From Paenibacillus borealis (GTDB taxonomy: Bacteria; Bacillota; Bacilli; Paenibacillales; Paenibacillaceae): DNA of 64,000 nt. Below the pieces are notes generated by a model, which ran no database searches, was not told the origin of the DNA, and saw nothing but the letters and a program-made list of their open reading frames with translations. This document shows positions 62,497 to 64,000 of this stretch, piece after piece; the first letter of the stretch is position 1, and each line of letters starts with the position of its first letter. The position numbers and the translations under genes are program-made. The DNA lies in the NCBI RefSeq assembly GCF_000758665.1, contig NZ_CP009285.1:7812001-7876000 (forward strand). Direction: 5' to 3'.

Positions 62497-64000
62497 AAGC
62501 TTCCTCCATTCTGGCCGATATCCGCTGATAGAGATATGAAATCCCCAGCAGGCAGAGTCCGAAGCTGAAATAAGCAACGATCTTGCTGCCGGTGTTCAGC
62601 AGGGTCAGATCATAGAGCAGCAGCTTGCCGGTTGCCAGCAGCGACAGCCCCAGTCCGAGACGGCGGATGTACAGATACCGCTTGCGGAAGCCGTACATAA
62701 TGAACAGCACCGAGAGCAGCAGGTAGACCAGACTGAAAGCCAGTCCGCCATCATGCAGCCGGATCTGCACCCCAAGGAAAGCAGTAATCATCACCAGCAG
62801 ATAGATGCCCATAGCCACCGGAACCAGCTCTATGTTCTTGTAATCGCGCAGGAGCGTTGTCCGCAGCAGTCTTCCGCCGCTGAACCACACGAACAGATTG
62901 AAGAGGATAAGCAGGCCCAGCACCAGAAGATCTGCCCCGGAGCTTCCGGACCATCCGCCTTGCAGGCTGGGTATGCCGAGCGTGATGCCGATGCAGATAG
63001 CATAAGTGATCCCGTACATCAGCGTGACCATATAGCCGACCGCCGTATCATAGAGCACCTTAACCTTCGGAAGCACGTAGGCAAGGCCGGCCGTGAGCAA
63101 GGCTGCCAGCAGCAGCTTGTAGAACGCACTGTGTCCCATATCTTCCGGAACTGCCCGGTCGAACAGACGCAAGGCTTCATACACAAGATATACATAGAAA
63201 TTCAGGATCGCAGCATATTTGAACCAGACTATAGCCTGCACCTCGGCAGGTGAGCTGCGGAGCAGGTTCTCCTCCCGGGAGTGGCGGACCGCATAGAACA
63301 AGGCTACAGTAGCCATCCCCGCAGTAATAAAGGTGTATTTCAGCTCAAAATACGGATTGCTGTAGCGGACCACAGGATTAAGCTCGGACACGCGCAGCAG
63401 CCCGTCGATGCCGAAGAACGTCCCCAGGCAGAGCAGGAGAATCCCCCAGCCCGAGCGTTCTACCTCCTTGAAACGGTACAGATGGCCGTAGACCGTCAAT
63501 ACCACCCCTTCCACCAGCCAGCCGATGGACCACCAGGCAGTCCCTAACTGGAACGGGATCATCAGTACGGCAAAGGTCAGAGAGGTGGCGTAGAAGAGCA
63601 GTCTGCTCTCCCGTTCCTGCGGCATCCGCTTCTCCAGCAGAACGCCAAGTCCCAGGTACATCAGACAGAAGAACAAGGCAAGCGCACCCTTGAATTCGCC
63701 CAGACCTGCATCCAGAAAAAGAATATACAATGTTGCACAGCTGATGGCCGTGTTGCAGCCGAGCAGGCAGAAATCCAGCCAGGCAAGCTTCGTCTTGTAT
63801 TTGAACGGATACCAGAGCGTGATGCCCAGGTACATGGCGAAGGTCAGCACAGCGCAGAGCATACCTGCTGCACTGCTGTCTGAGAGATTAATCAGCAGCA
63901 GCATGGAGGGTATATTGAACAGGAAGCTGATGTAACTGACAATCACCCAGCGCTTGCGCAGGGAGATCAGCAGAATGAGCAGGTTCAGCACGAACAGATA
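62462..64000 (-). CDS. DUF2339-family polytopic membrane protein, cut at window end
   Basis: The C-terminal 512 residues of a very hydrophobic protein with about 15 membrane helices in the part seen. FFCLMYLGLGVLLEKRMPQERESRLLFYATSLTFAVLMIPFQLGTAWWSIGWLVEGVVLTVYG is characteristic of the DUF2339 family, whose function is not known. The N-terminal part lies beyond base 64000. It overlaps the DUF3999 gene by 35 bases, consistent with translational coupling. Confidence 0.85.
   Translation of the reverse strand, partial: YLFVLNLLILLISLRKRWVIVSYISFLFNIPSMLLLINLSDSSAAGMLCAVLTFAMYLGITLWYPFKYKTKLAWLDFCLLGCNTAISCATLYILFLDAGLGEFKGALALFFCLMYLGLGVLLEKRMPQERESRLLFYATSLTFAVLMIPFQLGTAWWSIGWLVEGVVLTVYGHLYRFKEVERSGWGILLLCLGTFFGIDGLLRVSELNPVVRYSNPYFELKYTFITAGMATVALFYAVRHSREENLLRSSPAEVQAIVWFKYAAILNFYVYLVYEALRLFDRAVPEDMGHSAFYKLLLAALLTAGLAYVLPKVKVLYDTAVGYMVTLMYGITYAICIGITLGIPSLQGGWSGSSGADLLVLGLLILFNLFVWFSGGRLLRTTLLRDYKNIELVPVAMGIYLLVMITAFLGVQIRLHDGGLAFSLVYLLLSVLFIMYGFRKRYLYIRRLGLGLSLLATGKLLLYDLTLLNTGSKIVAYFSFGLCLLGISYLYQRISARMEEAYALAEKDRLES

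Noticed and set aside
1..64000. tRNA, rRNA, insertion sequence or prophage
   Set aside because: No cloverleaf, ribosomal, transposase or phage structural sequence was recognised on either strand.

Overview
The window looks like chromosome of a Paenibacillus-type Firmicute. The signs are strong AGGAGG-type ribosome sites with frequent GTG/TTG starts, GlnR/TnrA and CcpA-style boxes, several carbohydrate ABC transporters paired with YesM/YesN-like two-component systems, a class D sortase, a YdjO cold protein, and moderately GC-rich coding sequence separated by AT-rich gaps. No tRNA, rRNA, CRISPR array, phage or insertion sequence was seen. Both ends cut through genes.

Region 1 (1-7274, minus strand) is a compact nitrogen-scavenging operon. 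It encodes biuret hydrolase, an SsuABC/nitrate-type importer, a cyanuric acid hydrolase/barbiturase-family enzyme, a cupin, a PucR regulator and allophanate hydrolase (cut by the window edge). Together these would import a ring compound, most likely cyanuric acid, and take it through biuret and allophanate to ammonia and CO2. Two exact TGTNAN7TNACA boxes precede it, implying nitrogen control by GlnR/TnrA.

Region 2 (7.3-22.7 kb) is mixed. It holds a c-di-GMP-I riboswitch ahead of a FapA/DUF342 protein, an EamA transporter divergent from a LysR regulator and aldo/keto reductase, a hybrid-cluster protein divergent from a CRP/FNR regulator with two dyads between them, an aldehyde dehydrogenase, a large periplasmic-sensor-PAS-GGDEF-EAL protein, an isolated LacI regulator, two unusual repeat tracts (a degenerate hexamer tract and 51-bp tandem units) and a DinB-like protein.

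Region 3 (22.9-31.5 kb) is an alpha-glucoside utilisation locus: LacI regulator, AglEFG-like transporter and a GH65 disaccharide phosphorylase fused to beta-phosphoglucomutase. Four copies of a TGAAAAGCTTTTCA-type palindrome surround the regulator and the transporter start.

Region 4 (32.6-39.4 kb) has a luciferase-like monooxygenase, a TasA/camelysin-like surface protein with an LPDTA sorting signal next to its class D sortase, peptidase T, and two HxlR regulators, one in front of an old-yellow-enzyme oxidoreductase.

Region 5 (39.5-49.6 kb) is a predicted uronate-oligosaccharide locus: ABC importer, YesM/YesN-like two-component system, a cytoplasmic heparinase II/III-like lyase and a KdgF-like cupin. 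Region 6 (49.8-64 kb) has the ribulose-monophosphate pair hxlB/hxlA, a MATE exporter, a methyltransferase, a second YesM/YesN pair with a lone solute-binding protein, a cold-shock gene with a structured leader and its YdjO partner, a metallo-beta-lactamase-fold hydrolase, a HAD phosphatase, and the DUF3999/DUF2339 membrane pair.

A roughly 220-bp intergenic repeat occurs three times (about 12.8, 31.9 and, truncated and inverted, 49.2 kb), with a fixed 46-bp TACAACA/TGTTGTA dyad in every copy. It is the most conspicuous structure that no standard feature explains.
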